From the NCBI GenBank assembly GCA_002314605.1, contig DCGO01000146.1, positions 1 to 36,397 of the forward strand: a DNA stretch of 36,397 nt, written 5' to 3'. The notes beneath the pieces were generated by a model that saw only the letters and a list, made by a program, of their open reading frames with translations, did not search any database and was not told the origin of the DNA. The translations under genes were made by a program, and so were the position numbers. Shown in pieces: positions 17,619 to 25,719 of the stretch. The stretch's first letter is position 1; each line of letters starts with the position of its first letter. The DNA is from Lentisphaeria bacterium UBA1776. Lineage in GTDB: Bacteria > Verrucomicrobiota > Lentisphaeria > Victivallales > Victivallaceae.

Positions 17619-17680
17619 CTCCTTCCGCAAAAACATCGCATAAAAATAAGTATTTTCCATCGGACTGTCGCATGAAAGCG

Positions 17681-17714
17681 GGAAAAAGAGCACTTTTTCC
17701 GTTTCCGTTTTTGC
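17681..17714 (+). terminator. Terminator-like hairpin after hisF
   Basis: GGAAAAAG (17681-17688) pairs perfectly with CTTTTTCC (17693-17700) across a 4-nt loop, followed by a T-rich stretch GTTTCCGTTTTTG. It lies 63 bp after the hisF stop. The stem is AT-rich, so efficiency is uncertain. Confidence 0.5.
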
Positions 17715-17833
17715 AATCTGGTGAAAGTGCGGTATTTTATTAGCCGCTGTTAGCAGAAGAAGATCATTTTTGCAGCCGGTCGGGAAGGGTTGAATTGAGA
17801 CGGACTCGGGAACAGGATGAGCCATTGGGTTAG

Positions 17834-17962
17834 CCGGTACCGTATCGGTGCCGGGAAGAGTGCTCTCTGCAGTTTTCCGTTCCGTATTTTTTCACCTTCG
17901 CCGATCCTCTTGCAGATCTGGTTCACACCATCAATTTTGACCCCGGAAGGATTACCTTCCGG
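17834..17962 (+). promoter_or_regulatory. Structured leader upstream of the sodium symporter gene
   Basis: The 366-bp gap 17619-17984 has no gene I can support, though one frame is open through its 3' part. It holds a 9-bp hairpin, CCGGTACCG (17834-17842) with CGGTGCCGG (17846-17854, one G-T wobble), and a perfect 8-bp hairpin, CCGGAAGG (17943-17950) with CCTTCCGG (17955-17962, loop ATTA). The second ends 22 bp before the symporter ATG. Neither has a U-run. The pair resembles a regulated 5' leader; I do not recognise a known riboswitch class. Confidence 0.4.
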
Positions 17963-17984
17963 CAAGCATGGGAAAAAGGTAAAG

Positions 17985-19568
17985 ATGCAAAATTCTGTAT
18001 CGCTGATGGGCGGAGCCCCCAGTTCACTGCCAGACGGACTCCAGGTTTGGCTTTGGCTGAGCATGATCGTCTATATTGCGGTCATGCTGGGAATCGGCTG
18101 GATTTCCAGCAAACGGATCAAAGGCATGAATGATTTTCTGGTCGCGGGGCGGCGCCTGCCGCTCTGGATGGCAACGGCCACACTCCTGGCGACATGGTTC
18201 GGGGCCGGCTCCAGTATGGGCGTGGCCGCTACGGTGTACAGCAGCGGGATCGGCGGTGTGCTTGCCGATCCATTCGGGGCATCCGTCAGTCTGATCCTTG
18301 CGGGAATCTTCTTTGTCGGGCTGCTGCGGCGGCTCAAATGTCTCACCGTTACGGATATCATTGAGCGCCGCTACGGTAAATGGGCGGGCATTTACGCCTC
18401 CGCGTGGATGGTGCCGGTGTATATCGGTTGGCTGGGAGCCCAGGTGCTGGGCATGGGAACGATCTTCCATGTGCTGACCGGCATGAATATCACTCTGGGA
18501 ACGATCCTTGCGGCTGTAATTGTTTTGGTCTATACCATGGCCGGCGGCATGTGGGCGGTAACACTGACCGATGTCATTCAGGTGTCGCTGATCGTCATCG
18601 GTCTCTTTTTGATCGTACCGGGGGCCGTCCGCGAAGCCGGAGGCTGGGATACGCTGCTCAAATCCATCCCGGCGGAACACCTCACACTTGCCAAACCGGC
18701 AGACAGCTCGTGGCCATATTACATCGGGTCCTGGATCATTATGGGGCTCGGCTGCATGGTGGGGCAGGATCTTATTCAGCGGTCCCTCTCCAGCCGCAAT
18801 GAGAAAATCGCCGTATCCAGCTCCATCATGGGGGGATTCTTCTATCTGGCCATTGCCGTGGTGCCCATCACCATCGGGTTCGCGGCACGTCTGGTGCTGG
18901 CCAAGTACAATATCACCGAGGCCGTTATGGGCACCGACCTGGACAATCAGGTGCTGCCCCGCATGGCCATTCTGATCCTGGGAAAACTTTCTCCGATACT
19001 TCTGGTGCTGTTTCTCTGCGCCCTGGTATCGGCAATTCTGAGCTCGGCGGACAGTTCTCTGCTGGCGGGGTCATCGCTCCTCACCAACAACGTGATCCGT
19101 CCCCTCTTCCCGCGGCTGTCAGACAGAACGCTGCTTTTCATCACCCGGATCGCCACGCTGATCCTGACCGTTACCGGGACCTATCTTGCGCTGAATGTCA
19201 AAAGCATCTACTCCCTCATGATCAACAGCTGGGCCTCTCAGCTGGTCGTCGTCTTCTTTCCGGTGGTGGGAGCACTGTATTTCACAAAATCCAGTAAAAA
19301 CAGTGCCTGGGCCTGCATGGCGGTATCCACAGCAGTATGGTTCTGTTACATCTTCGCTGAATCCTGCGGCATCAAACTGGATCCTGCTGCCGTCAAAGCG
19401 GACGGGTATATTGCCGCACTGATGCAGAGCGACGGATTTGACCATGCGCTGACCTGCGGCTCCGTCTGGGGTTTTCTTTCCGGTGTGGCGGCCTTTTTCT
19501 TCTCCTATCTCGGCGAACGGATTCCCCACTGGAAACTGGACGTACCGGAAGAGGAGGAGGAAGATTGA
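17985..19568 (+). CDS. Sodium:solute symporter (SSS family)
   Basis: The 527-residue integral membrane protein has about 13 hydrophobic helices. It imports a small solute with Na+. Family signatures are NDFLVAGRRLPLW near the N-terminus, LLATWFGAGSSMG in the first core helix and the strongly conserved ILSSADSSLLAGSSLLTNNV in the middle. The substrate (sugar, amino acid, pantothenate-like) cannot be told from sequence alone. ATG 17985 with AGGT upstream begins just before the first helix; the open frame reaching back to 17817 would add 56 residues unlike any SSS start and would run through the two leader hairpins. Its stop overlaps the next gene's TTG. Confidence 0.88.
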   Translation: MQNSVSLMGGAPSSLPDGLQVWLWLSMIVYIAVMLGIGWISSKRIKGMNDFLVAGRRLPLWMATATLLATWFGAGSSMGVAATVYSSGIGGVLADPFGASVSLILAGIFFVGLLRRLKCLTVTDIIERRYGKWAGIYASAWMVPVYIGWLGAQVLGMGTIFHVLTGMNITLGTILAAVIVLVYTMAGGMWAVTLTDVIQVSLIVIGLFLIVPGAVREAGGWDTLLKSIPAEHLTLAKPADSSWPYYIGSWIIMGLGCMVGQDLIQRSLSSRNEKIAVSSSIMGGFFYLAIAVVPITIGFAARLVLAKYNITEAVMGTDLDNQVLPRMAILILGKLSPILLVLFLCALVSAILSSADSSLLAGSSLLTNNVIRPLFPRLSDRTLLFITRIATLILTVTGTYLALNVKSIYSLMINSWASQLVVVFFPVVGALYFTKSSKNSAWACMAVSTAVWFCYIFAESCGIKLDPAAVKADGYIAALMQSDGFDHALTCGSVWGFLSGVAAFFFSYLGERIPHWKLDVPEEEEED

Positions 19569-20140
19569 TCCGCGCCGACGTGGACCATGCCCGCGAAGCA
19601 GCGGAAATCCTGAGGACGGTTCCCGGTGCGGTACTGCTGGTCCCCACGGAGACCGTTTACGGTCTGATCTGCCGGGCAGATGATCCGGCCGCAGTGGAAA
19701 AAATCTACCGGATGAAGCACCGGGACGGAACCAGGCGCCTCGGCGTCTTCGTTTCCTCGCCGGATCAGCTGAATCTGATTCCGGACGAAAAAGTGCGGCT
19801 TCTGGTCCGGCGCCACTGCCCCGGAGCCCTGACGATCATCGCCCGGAGAATTGGGGGCGGTACCATCGGGTTCCGGATCCCGGACCACCGGTTTCTGGCG
19901 GAACTGCTGAGACGATCCGGCATGGTGCTGGCGCAAACCAGTGCAAATCGCTCCGGGATGCCCGATGCACGGACTCCCGATGAAGCGCTTTCCGAACTGG
20001 CGGAACTTCCCGATATGGTCATTGACGGCGGTCCCATCCCGCAGGATGCCCGGGCATCCACCGTGGTGGATGCCTCCGGAGAAACGCTGAAAATCCTCCG
20101 GCAGGGAAATCTCCTTATCCCGGAAGCTGCGGCAAACTGA
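19565..20140 (+). CDS. tsaC: TsaC/Sua5-YciO-YrdC threonylcarbamoyl-AMP synthase
   Basis: The 191-residue protein is a single YrdC domain, making threonylcarbamoyl-AMP from Thr, bicarbonate and ATP for t6A37 in tRNAs. Motifs include LLVPTETVYGLICRA, KIYRMKHRDGTRRLGVFV and the TSANRSGMPD segment. The usual KxR-type block reads KHRDGTRRLG here, slightly diverged from K-R-P-x-x-x-P, so a YciO-like role is possible. The start is a TTG (19565) in a TTGA overlap with the symporter stop, preceded by the very strong GAGGAGGAGG (19551-19560), which also encodes the acidic symporter C-terminus. Confidence 0.82.
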   Translation: MIRADVDHAREAAEILRTVPGAVLLVPTETVYGLICRADDPAAVEKIYRMKHRDGTRRLGVFVSSPDQLNLIPDEKVRLLVRRHCPGALTIIARRIGGGTIGFRIPDHRFLAELLRRSGMVLAQTSANRSGMPDARTPDEALSELAELPDMVIDGGPIPQDARASTVVDASGETLKILRQGNLLIPEAAAN

Positions 20141-20152
20141 ATTTTCCAGGAC

Positions 20153-20180
20153 TTGCAAAAACAAAAAAAAGAAGTATATT
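20153..20180 (+). promoter_or_regulatory. Promoter for the MlaA-hydrolase fusion gene
   Basis: TTGCAA (20153-20158) and TATATT (20175-20180) are separated by 16 nt and an A-rich spacer. The ATG at 20206 would have a leader of about 20 nt. Confidence 0.55.
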
Positions 20181-20205
20181 CGTGAACATACCCAATGGAG
20201 AAAAC

Positions 20206-22392
20206 ATGAAGAAATGCAAAATCCTTCCGGTTCTGCTGGCCGCGGTACTGCTTTCCGGGCTTGCCGGATGCAAAGCGCTCGCCCTGCAGGAACCGGACAA
20301 GCCCGAGGACAGAGTATGGACTCCTGCGGAATACACACAGACCTTCGGCGATACCGACCCTTGGGAGGGATTCAACCGGTCCATGTTCTGTGTGACGGAC
20401 TTTGGGATCAAATATTTCATCCGGCCCGTCGGCTGGATGTGGGGGGCGATCTTCCCCCGTCCCTTTGTTTACCGCATGGACATGGCATCGGAAAACCTCC
20501 TGTTTCCGGCCCGTTCCGTGAGCTGCATGCTGCAGAACCGCTGGAAAGACGCCGGCATTGAATTCTCGCGCTTCCTCATCAATACGACCCTCGGACTGGT
20601 CGGGTTCTTTGATCCTGCAAGGGAGTGGTTCGATCTGATACCGAGGGATGAGGATTTCGGACAGGCTTTCGCCTCCTGGGGGTGCGGTCCCGGCTACACG
20701 CTGGTGCTGCCGTTTTTGATGGCCACCAATACACGGGATCATATCGGCGGGATCTTCGATACGGTATTTGATCTGAAAACCTATATCCCGTACTGGGGCT
20801 CTTACGCCTTTACCATCAACACCGCCGTCAAAAACTACCGGACAATGGAAAACCTTATGGAAGCCTATGCGGATCCCTACGAGATCTACAAGGAATACAA
20901 TGTTCTTAACCGCCAGCTGGCGATTCTGGACTGGAAATTCAAAATGCAGATGGCACTTCTGGATGCAAAGAAAAAAGCTGAGGCTGAAGCCGAAGCAGCG
21001 GAAGGGAAAACCCCTCCGGAACCGGCAAAACCGCTTCCCTCCGTTGTGCGAAAACCGGTCCCCCCTCCCCGACCGGAAGGGATCAGCGGCAAGATCATCA
21101 GCCTCGGGGATTACCAATCGGAGGACCCTTGGACCGACAGTGTGCGTTCGGTGGAAATGCAGCCCCAGACCCAGAATACCAGCTTCTGGGTGCATCTCTC
21201 GCCCTGGAACGACGATTTCGTCAACTGCGGCGAAAAACGGAGTCTTCCCGCCATTTTCCCGAAAGCGGACGACCTGAACTACCGGTTCTGGCGCTCTCCG
21301 GATCCGGCAAAATACCACAAGGCCCCGCTGGTGGTCCTCCTTCCCGGCATAGGGGGGCACTACACCAATGCCACGGCGGAAGCCATTGCGGAACTCTTGA
21401 ACCGGCACGGGTATGCAGTACTGCTGCTCTCCAATGTTTACTGCTTCGACTTCTACGGGTCCCGACTCACCGGAAAACTCCCGGGCTACACCCCGGACGA
21501 TGCGGAATCGTTGCGGCAGACCGTGTCCGCCATTCTGACGGATCTGGCCAAAAATGTCAGGGAAAGCAAACGCTTTGAACCGGAAACTTTGTCCATGGCG
21601 GGATACTCCATGGGAGGACTTCACGCATTGCACATTGCATCGATGGAAGAAAAGAAACCGATCCTGAATCTGCACAAAGTCGTCGCCATCAATCCGCCGG
21701 CGGATCTGGTCTATGCGCTGACGGAAGTGGACCGCGCACGGCTGGCGGCCAAAGGATTGAGCCGGGATGAGGTAGTCCAGTTTTACTCCGACGCTTTTGC
21801 CAAGACCATGCTGGCCAGCACCGTCTGGAAATCCTGGCAGAACACCCCGAAGGCGCCCCAAAAAACAACAGAGTGGCGTCTGGCGGAACTGCCGCTTGCG
21901 GTCACCATGGATTACCGGACGCGTCTGGCCATGCAGCAGTCCCAGATCCTGGCGGCCACGTCCTTCGGATTTGTACTGCGGGAAGTCATGATGGTCGCAT
22001 GCCGGGACAAGCGGCTCGGCGGACTGGAAAACAAGTTCAACTACAAGTGGAATGAACGCACGGCCTTTTATCTGAAGGTGGACTCCATGGGCTTTACGGG
22101 ATATCTGAACGAACTCGTCCTGCCGATATGCAGGGAAAATCTGAAACGCAAAGACGCCACCATCCAGGAACTGGCCCATATCACCGGACTCCGGGGCATT
22201 GAGCCCACTCTGAGAAACAACCGGAAGGTCTCGATCCTGCACAATCTGAACGACTTTCTGATAAGCGACCGGGACCGGCGGTATCTGGATGAGGTTATGG
22301 GAGACCGCATCACCTGGTTTGACCAGGGGGGACATTTGGGGAATCTTTACCGCGGCGAGTGGCAGCAGGAACTCCTTGACCGGTTGAAATAA
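20206..22392 (+). CDS. MlaA (VacJ)-like lipoprotein fused to an alpha/beta hydrolase
   Basis: The 728-residue protein combines two domains. Residues 1-22 are a lipoprotein signal with lipobox LAGC (Cys22). Residues about 51-235 match MlaA/VacJ, the outer-membrane lipoprotein of the phospholipid-transport Mla system, with DPWEGFNRSMF at the start, the FLINTTLG and DEDFGQAFASWG segments and the VLPF block. An Ala/Glu/Pro-rich linker follows (about 253-292). Residues about 375-728 form an alpha/beta hydrolase: oxyanion segment VVLLPGIGGHY, nucleophile elbow GYSMGG (Ser468), acid Asp683 in HNLNDF and His710 in QGGHLGN. The fusion is a single uninterrupted frame. ATG 20206 follows GGAG. It may cleave or sort phospholipids at the outer membrane (inference). 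Confidence 0.8.
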   Translation: MKKCKILPVLLAAVLLSGLAGCKALALQEPDKPEDRVWTPAEYTQTFGDTDPWEGFNRSMFCVTDFGIKYFIRPVGWMWGAIFPRPFVYRMDMASENLLFPARSVSCMLQNRWKDAGIEFSRFLINTTLGLVGFFDPAREWFDLIPRDEDFGQAFASWGCGPGYTLVLPFLMATNTRDHIGGIFDTVFDLKTYIPYWGSYAFTINTAVKNYRTMENLMEAYADPYEIYKEYNVLNRQLAILDWKFKMQMALLDAKKKAEAEAEAAEGKTPPEPAKPLPSVVRKPVPPPRPEGISGKIISLGDYQSEDPWTDSVRSVEMQPQTQNTSFWVHLSPWNDDFVNCGEKRSLPAIFPKADDLNYRFWRSPDPAKYHKAPLVVLLPGIGGHYTNATAEAIAELLNRHGYAVLLLSNVYCFDFYGSRLTGKLPGYTPDDAESLRQTVSAILTDLAKNVRESKRFEPETLSMAGYSMGGLHALHIASMEEKKPILNLHKVVAINPPADLVYALTEVDRARLAAKGLSRDEVVQFYSDAFAKTMLASTVWKSWQNTPKAPQKTTEWRLAELPLAVTMDYRTRLAMQQSQILAATSFGFVLREVMMVACRDKRLGGLENKFNYKWNERTAFYLKVDSMGFTGYLNELVLPICRENLKRKDATIQELAHITGLRGIEPTLRNNRKVSILHNLNDFLISDRDRRYLDEVMGDRITWFDQGGHLGNLYRGEWQQELLDRLK

Positions 22393-22405
22393 AGGATCGC
22401 ACGAT

Positions 22406-23209
22406 ATGAAAGAGTTCAGCGAATTCCGGCTTTGGGAGCCCCCCGCGCCGCTGGCGGAAGCCGGAGATGAAAAACGAGTGGAACACCGCAATCCCAGCCC
22501 GGACGGTCTGGGCCGGATCACGGATGTCACGACCCCCACCCTCACCTGGTTTCCCAGTTCCGAGGCGGGGATCCGCCCGGCGGTGGTGGTTCTCCCCGGC
22601 GGAGGATACTGTACGCTGGCATGGAACCACGAGGGGATCAATACCTGCAATCTTCTGAACTTGAACGGATTCAGCGCCTTTCTGCTGAAATACCGCTGTC
22701 CGGACCGGCGGAAAGCCGCCTATGCCGATGCGGCAAGAGCCATCCGGCTCATCCGCGCCCGTGCGGAAGAATTCCGGATCAACCCGGATCAGGTAGGCGT
22801 TATCGGCTATTCCGCCGGAGCCCATCTGGCGGCAATGGTCTCGGCATCCGCAAAAGAGGAGCCTTATCCGGCGGCGGACGAAATTGACCGCCTGAACTTC
22901 CGTCCGAATTTCTCGGCACTCATCTATCCGGCTTATCTGGCCGACTGCGATACCGGCACCGTTCTGCCGGAATTCAAAATCACACCGGAAGTGCCCCCCA
23001 CCTTCATTCTGCAGGCGGAAGACGATTTCATCCGGGTGGAAAATGCGCTGACGTGGTATCTGGCACTGAAGAATGCCGGAGTCCCGGCGGAAATGCACCT
23101 TTACGAGCAGGGCGGCCACGGCTATGCCCTCCGCCGTACCGGAAGCCCCATATCGGAATGGGGGGAACTGGCCGGCAAATGGTTCCGCCGTCAGGCGGGG
23201 ATTCAGTAA
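22406..23209 (+). CDS. Alpha/beta hydrolase, carbohydrate-esterase/HSL-like
   Basis: The 267-residue cytosolic-looking protein (no signal peptide) has an HSL/BD-FAE-like plan. Visible parts are VVLPGGGYCTLAW (oxyanion loop), the nucleophile elbow GYSAGAHLA (Ser136), an acidic site in ILQAEDD (Asp206 or Asp207) and the catalytic His238 in EQGGHGYALR. Such enzymes deacylate acetylated sugars or short-chain esters. ATG 22406 with AAAGGA upstream lies 13 bp after the MlaA-hydrolase fusion gene, so the two hydrolases are probably co-transcribed. It converges on the phosphohexomutase-like gene with a 21-bp gap. Confidence 0.8.
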   Translation: MKEFSEFRLWEPPAPLAEAGDEKRVEHRNPSPDGLGRITDVTTPTLTWFPSSEAGIRPAVVVLPGGGYCTLAWNHEGINTCNLLNLNGFSAFLLKYRCPDRRKAAYADAARAIRLIRARAEEFRINPDQVGVIGYSAGAHLAAMVSASAKEEPYPAADEIDRLNFRPNFSALIYPAYLADCDTGTVLPEFKITPEVPPTFILQAEDDFIRVENALTWYLALKNAGVPAEMHLYEQGGHGYALRRTGSPISEWGELAGKWFRRQAGIQ

Positions 23210-23230
23210 CAGATCCTCCGGAGAAAAGCG

Positions 23231-24154
23231 TTACCGCATGCTGGCGGCGATCTCCTTCAGATGCTGTCCGGAAAGGGCCAGCATTTCCAGAATCAGCACC
23301 ATGACGAGAATCCCGTCGGCACCCGGCTGGAACCGCCGCCAGATCACCATGCCGGAAGTGATGGAACCACCGAGCCATGCATTCTGTGAATGCATGGCAT
23401 CCAGCAGCAGGGATTCCGTCCCGCCGCAGGCCTGACACTCGCACCCGCAGCTCCGTATGATCTCCTCCACCACGCGGTCATGCCCTGCCAGGACCACATT
23501 GCCGGGATAAGCTTCCAGAATATGTTCAAAGGCCATCCGTACCGTAAGTTCCGGCGGGAAATTGCCGAGACGCAAAATGGTTCCGTCCGGAGATAAAACA
23601 ACCGGAATGGCACTCTGGTCCCCCTCCGTGATCTCGCAATCCAGCTTTGAAAGAACCTTCCCGGCAAAAGTTTTCGCAGCCCCTTCCGCCGACAGTGCAA
23701 CCTTGAATTTTCTTTCCTTGATGACATCGATATCCGCCACCTGTGCGAGTCTCCGCAGATAGCCTGTCAGGGGTTTGAGCGGCGTGACCGCATCCCCGGA
23801 CAGGGGAGACAGGAATTCCTTTCCGCCCCGGAACGCGGAGATCCATCCGGGATCCTCCGCCCGAAAACGGACCGAATCCCCCAGTACCGTCACCGTGGCC
23901 CCGATACTGTTCTCACGGGCAAGAAAACTCAACAGCGGCCGGGGGAGACACCCGCCCGGCATGACCACCGACCCGGCAGCAGTCATACCGGCCTCCAGTG
24001 CCCGCTCTCGGGCCAGGGTATCTGGGTCATCGCTCCAGCGACCCAGAAGCACCTTCTTATGGCTCTGCCCAAAGGCATTTCCCAGTGCCAGCAAATGATC
24101 CACATCCAATGCGGTACCGCCGGCAACACCGTCTTCGAAGGACAGGATTTTCAT
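23231..24154 (-). CDS. Degenerate phosphohexomutase-like protein, short paralogue
   Basis: The 307-residue protein follows the alpha-D-phosphohexomutase (PMM/PGM/GlmM) plan by eye. A domain I stretch reads HLLALGNAFGQ ... KKVLLGR ... AGMTAAGSVV, and a domain III stretch reads NVVLAGHDRVVEEI ... ADGILVMVLILEMLA. The active parts are missing. The phosphoserine loop (TASHNP-like) is replaced by VTVLGDSVRF, the metal loop (DGDxDR) by LSPDGTILRLG, and the sugar loop (GEXSGH) by GGSITSGM. Domain IV is absent; full enzymes are about 450 residues. It is therefore probably not a mutase. ATG 24154 has AAGGGG at 8 nt; GTG 24163 is an alternative. It follows the longer paralogue after 16 bp. Confidence 0.55.
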   Translation of the reverse strand: MKILSFEDGVAGGTALDVDHLLALGNAFGQSHKKVLLGRWSDDPDTLARERALEAGMTAAGSVVMPGGCLPRPLLSFLARENSIGATVTVLGDSVRFRAEDPGWISAFRGGKEFLSPLSGDAVTPLKPLTGYLRRLAQVADIDVIKERKFKVALSAEGAAKTFAGKVLSKLDCEITEGDQSAIPVVLSPDGTILRLGNFPPELTVRMAFEHILEAYPGNVVLAGHDRVVEEIIRSCGCECQACGGTESLLLDAMHSQNAWLGGSITSGMVIWRRFQPGADGILVMVLILEMLALSGQHLKEIAASMR

Positions 24155-24170
24155 CGACTTCACCCCTTCT

Positions 24171-25403
24171 TCATGCTTTCAGGACCGCACAGGCGCTCTC
24201 AAGCCGCGATTCCGCATCCTGAAGTTTCCTCGCTTCGGAGGAGATCAGGACCCCTCCGGAACACTGTTCCGCCGCCAGCAGCCGCCCGTCGGCAAAATCA
24301 AAGGCGATCATACCCGGCGACTCGATGGTCTTTTCGGCATTGAAACGGCCCTTGAGAAGGTGCAGACCGCCGGCAGATGACGATGAGAAACTTGAGAGCG
24401 TCCGCTGCCGCAGATGATACCGGTACAGTTTATTCAGCTGTTCCTCCAGAGAGTTTCCCGCCGCCAGAAAATCCAGCAGGAAAACCGCTGTCCGGAGCGC
24501 GTCGTATCCGGAAAAAGAACCGAAGGAAAATTCTCCGCTGATATCTCCGCATACATCTCCATAAGTCAGAATACAGCCTTCTCCTCCCTCCACATGTTCC
24601 GGTGTCACGCCGTAATGCAGCAGAAGTTCATCGTAACTGCGGGTCATCATGCCGCCGGATACCAGAGATTTCTCCCCATTTTCCAAAGCAATGAAGCTTC
24701 CGAGCAGCACGGCGGCATCCGGCGTATAACATGTTCCCTTGCCGCCGATCAGGGTCAGTTTTTTGCCGGATGGATCAAAGATCATGCCGCAGGCGGCATT
24801 CAGATACGGCATGGCCTCCGCCGCCGCTTCGGGACTGGAAAAAGGAATCATTTCCACCCCTGTCTTCTCGCTGAACCGGGCATGATCCGGCAGTCCGCAG
24901 CAGCCGACGCGAAGACCTGCCCCGCGAATACGCTCCGCAGAACAAAAGTTCAGCAGATGATCGTAATAGAAATCCGCAAGGTGCTCATCAAGGACAAGAT
25001 CCGGAACCGCATGGGGAAGGGTTTCCGGCACGCCGCCATCATAGCGGGCAAGGATGCACGCCCACATGGCTTCATTGGGACAGCGGCCGTCGGGACCGAT
25101 CAGCCAGCAGCTGTCACGGGAAAACCCCATGCCGCCGGCAAATCCGCCGTGAGGGACCAGAAAATGCAGCATGCAGGGAAGTCCCTCCCGCAGTTCAGCG
25201 GCAGGGTGCCCCATAAAGGAAAACTGCGCCTGACAGGCCAGCATGGCCGGACGGGCCTCGGGGGAACCGTCTCCAATCATCAGAACCCGGCCCTCCCGGG
25301 AAAGTGTCGAAGCAAAAGCTCCGGCCAAACGCGCTGCGATCCGGGGGGACAGAAGCGGCCCCTCCGTTTCCAGCATGCCAAAACATGAAACAAATTTAAT
25401 CAT
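24171..25403 (-). CDS. Degenerate phosphohexomutase-like protein, long paralogue
   Basis: The 410-residue protein seems to span all four domains of an alpha-D-phosphohexomutase, but with key sites lost. Domain I begins LSPRIAARLAGAFA and RVLMIGDGSPEARPA. The catalytic Ser loop is not found (HGGFAGGMGFSRDS occupies the area). The metal loop is MIFDPSGKKLTLIGGKG instead of DGDxDR. The domain III end reads DISGEFSFGSFSGYDALRTAVFLLDFLA. The domain IV phosphate loop (RPSGTEP) is replaced by EQCSGGVLISSEA. ATG 25403 has GGAGG 5 nt upstream and overlaps the YkgJ-like gene by 8 bp. Homology was judged by eye. A role as regulator or binding partner is speculative. Confidence 0.5.
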   Translation of the reverse strand: MIKFVSCFGMLETEGPLLSPRIAARLAGAFASTLSREGRVLMIGDGSPEARPAMLACQAQFSFMGHPAAELREGLPCMLHFLVPHGGFAGGMGFSRDSCWLIGPDGRCPNEAMWACILARYDGGVPETLPHAVPDLVLDEHLADFYYDHLLNFCSAERIRGAGLRVGCCGLPDHARFSEKTGVEMIPFSSPEAAAEAMPYLNAACGMIFDPSGKKLTLIGGKGTCYTPDAAVLLGSFIALENGEKSLVSGGMMTRSYDELLLHYGVTPEHVEGGEGCILTYGDVCGDISGEFSFGSFSGYDALRTAVFLLDFLAAGNSLEEQLNKLYRYHLRQRTLSSFSSSSAGGLHLLKGRFNAEKTIESPGMIAFDFADGRLLAAEQCSGGVLISSEARKLQDAESRLESACAVLKA

Positions 25404-25719
25404 TCCGCCCTCCGGCGCACTCTTTTTCCCATCCGGGAAAATTCCAACGTTTCGGAAAATCCCGGCACTGCTGGGGTTTGACCGGGTGGATCCGGCACCC
25501 GGCGGGATTTCCGTCCAAAAAGAACACACAGGCACCGTCTTCGCGTTCCGTAAGAGAAAGTCCTCTGCGATCCTCCGTCAGACGCGTAAAACGCCGGATG
25601 AATTCCTCCGGAGCCATTCCCAGAAAAAAGGCCGCCGCATCAATCTCGCCGGGCAGGACATGAACATACCCCTCCCAGCGGCAGCAGTTGCCGCATCTCC
25701 GGCAACGAAAATCCGTCAT
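25396..25719 (-). CDS. YkgJ-family CxxCxxCC cysteine-cluster protein
   Basis: The 107-residue protein starts with FRCRRCGNCCRWEG, the CxxCxxCC motif of the YkgJ/UPF0153 group, thought to bind zinc or an iron-sulfur cluster. Further conserved cysteines appear in GACVFFLDG, GCRIHPVKPQQCRDFP, as expected. The biochemical function of the family is not firmly known. Its ATG (25719) shares one base with the stop of the upstream exported-protein gene (TAATG), so it is translationally coupled. Confidence 0.85.
   Translation of the reverse strand: MTDFRCRRCGNCCRWEGYVHVLPGEIDAAAFFLGMAPEEFIRRFTRLTEDRRGLSLTEREDGACVFFLDGNPAGCRIHPVKPQQCRDFPKRWNFPGWEKECAGGRND

Noticed and set aside
17834..17962. Known riboswitch (for example cobalamin, guanidine or Na+-sensing) before the symporter
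   Set aside because: No conserved motif of these classes was recognised; reported only as a structured leader.
17817..17984. Longer N-terminus for the sodium symporter
   Set aside because: The extra 56 residues do not look like an SSS start, pass through the two hairpins, and lack a good ribosome-binding site; ATG 17985 is better placed.
19765..22650. Very long open frame on the minus strand opposite tsaC and the MlaA fusion
   Set aside because: Opposite strand of recognised genes with real start signals; composition is typical of a shadow frame.
23206..23234. GTAAC/GTTAC arms with an inner CTCCGGAG palindrome between the convergent esterase and mutase-like genes
   Set aside because: The arms are mostly the two stop codons; no U-run, so not called as a terminator.
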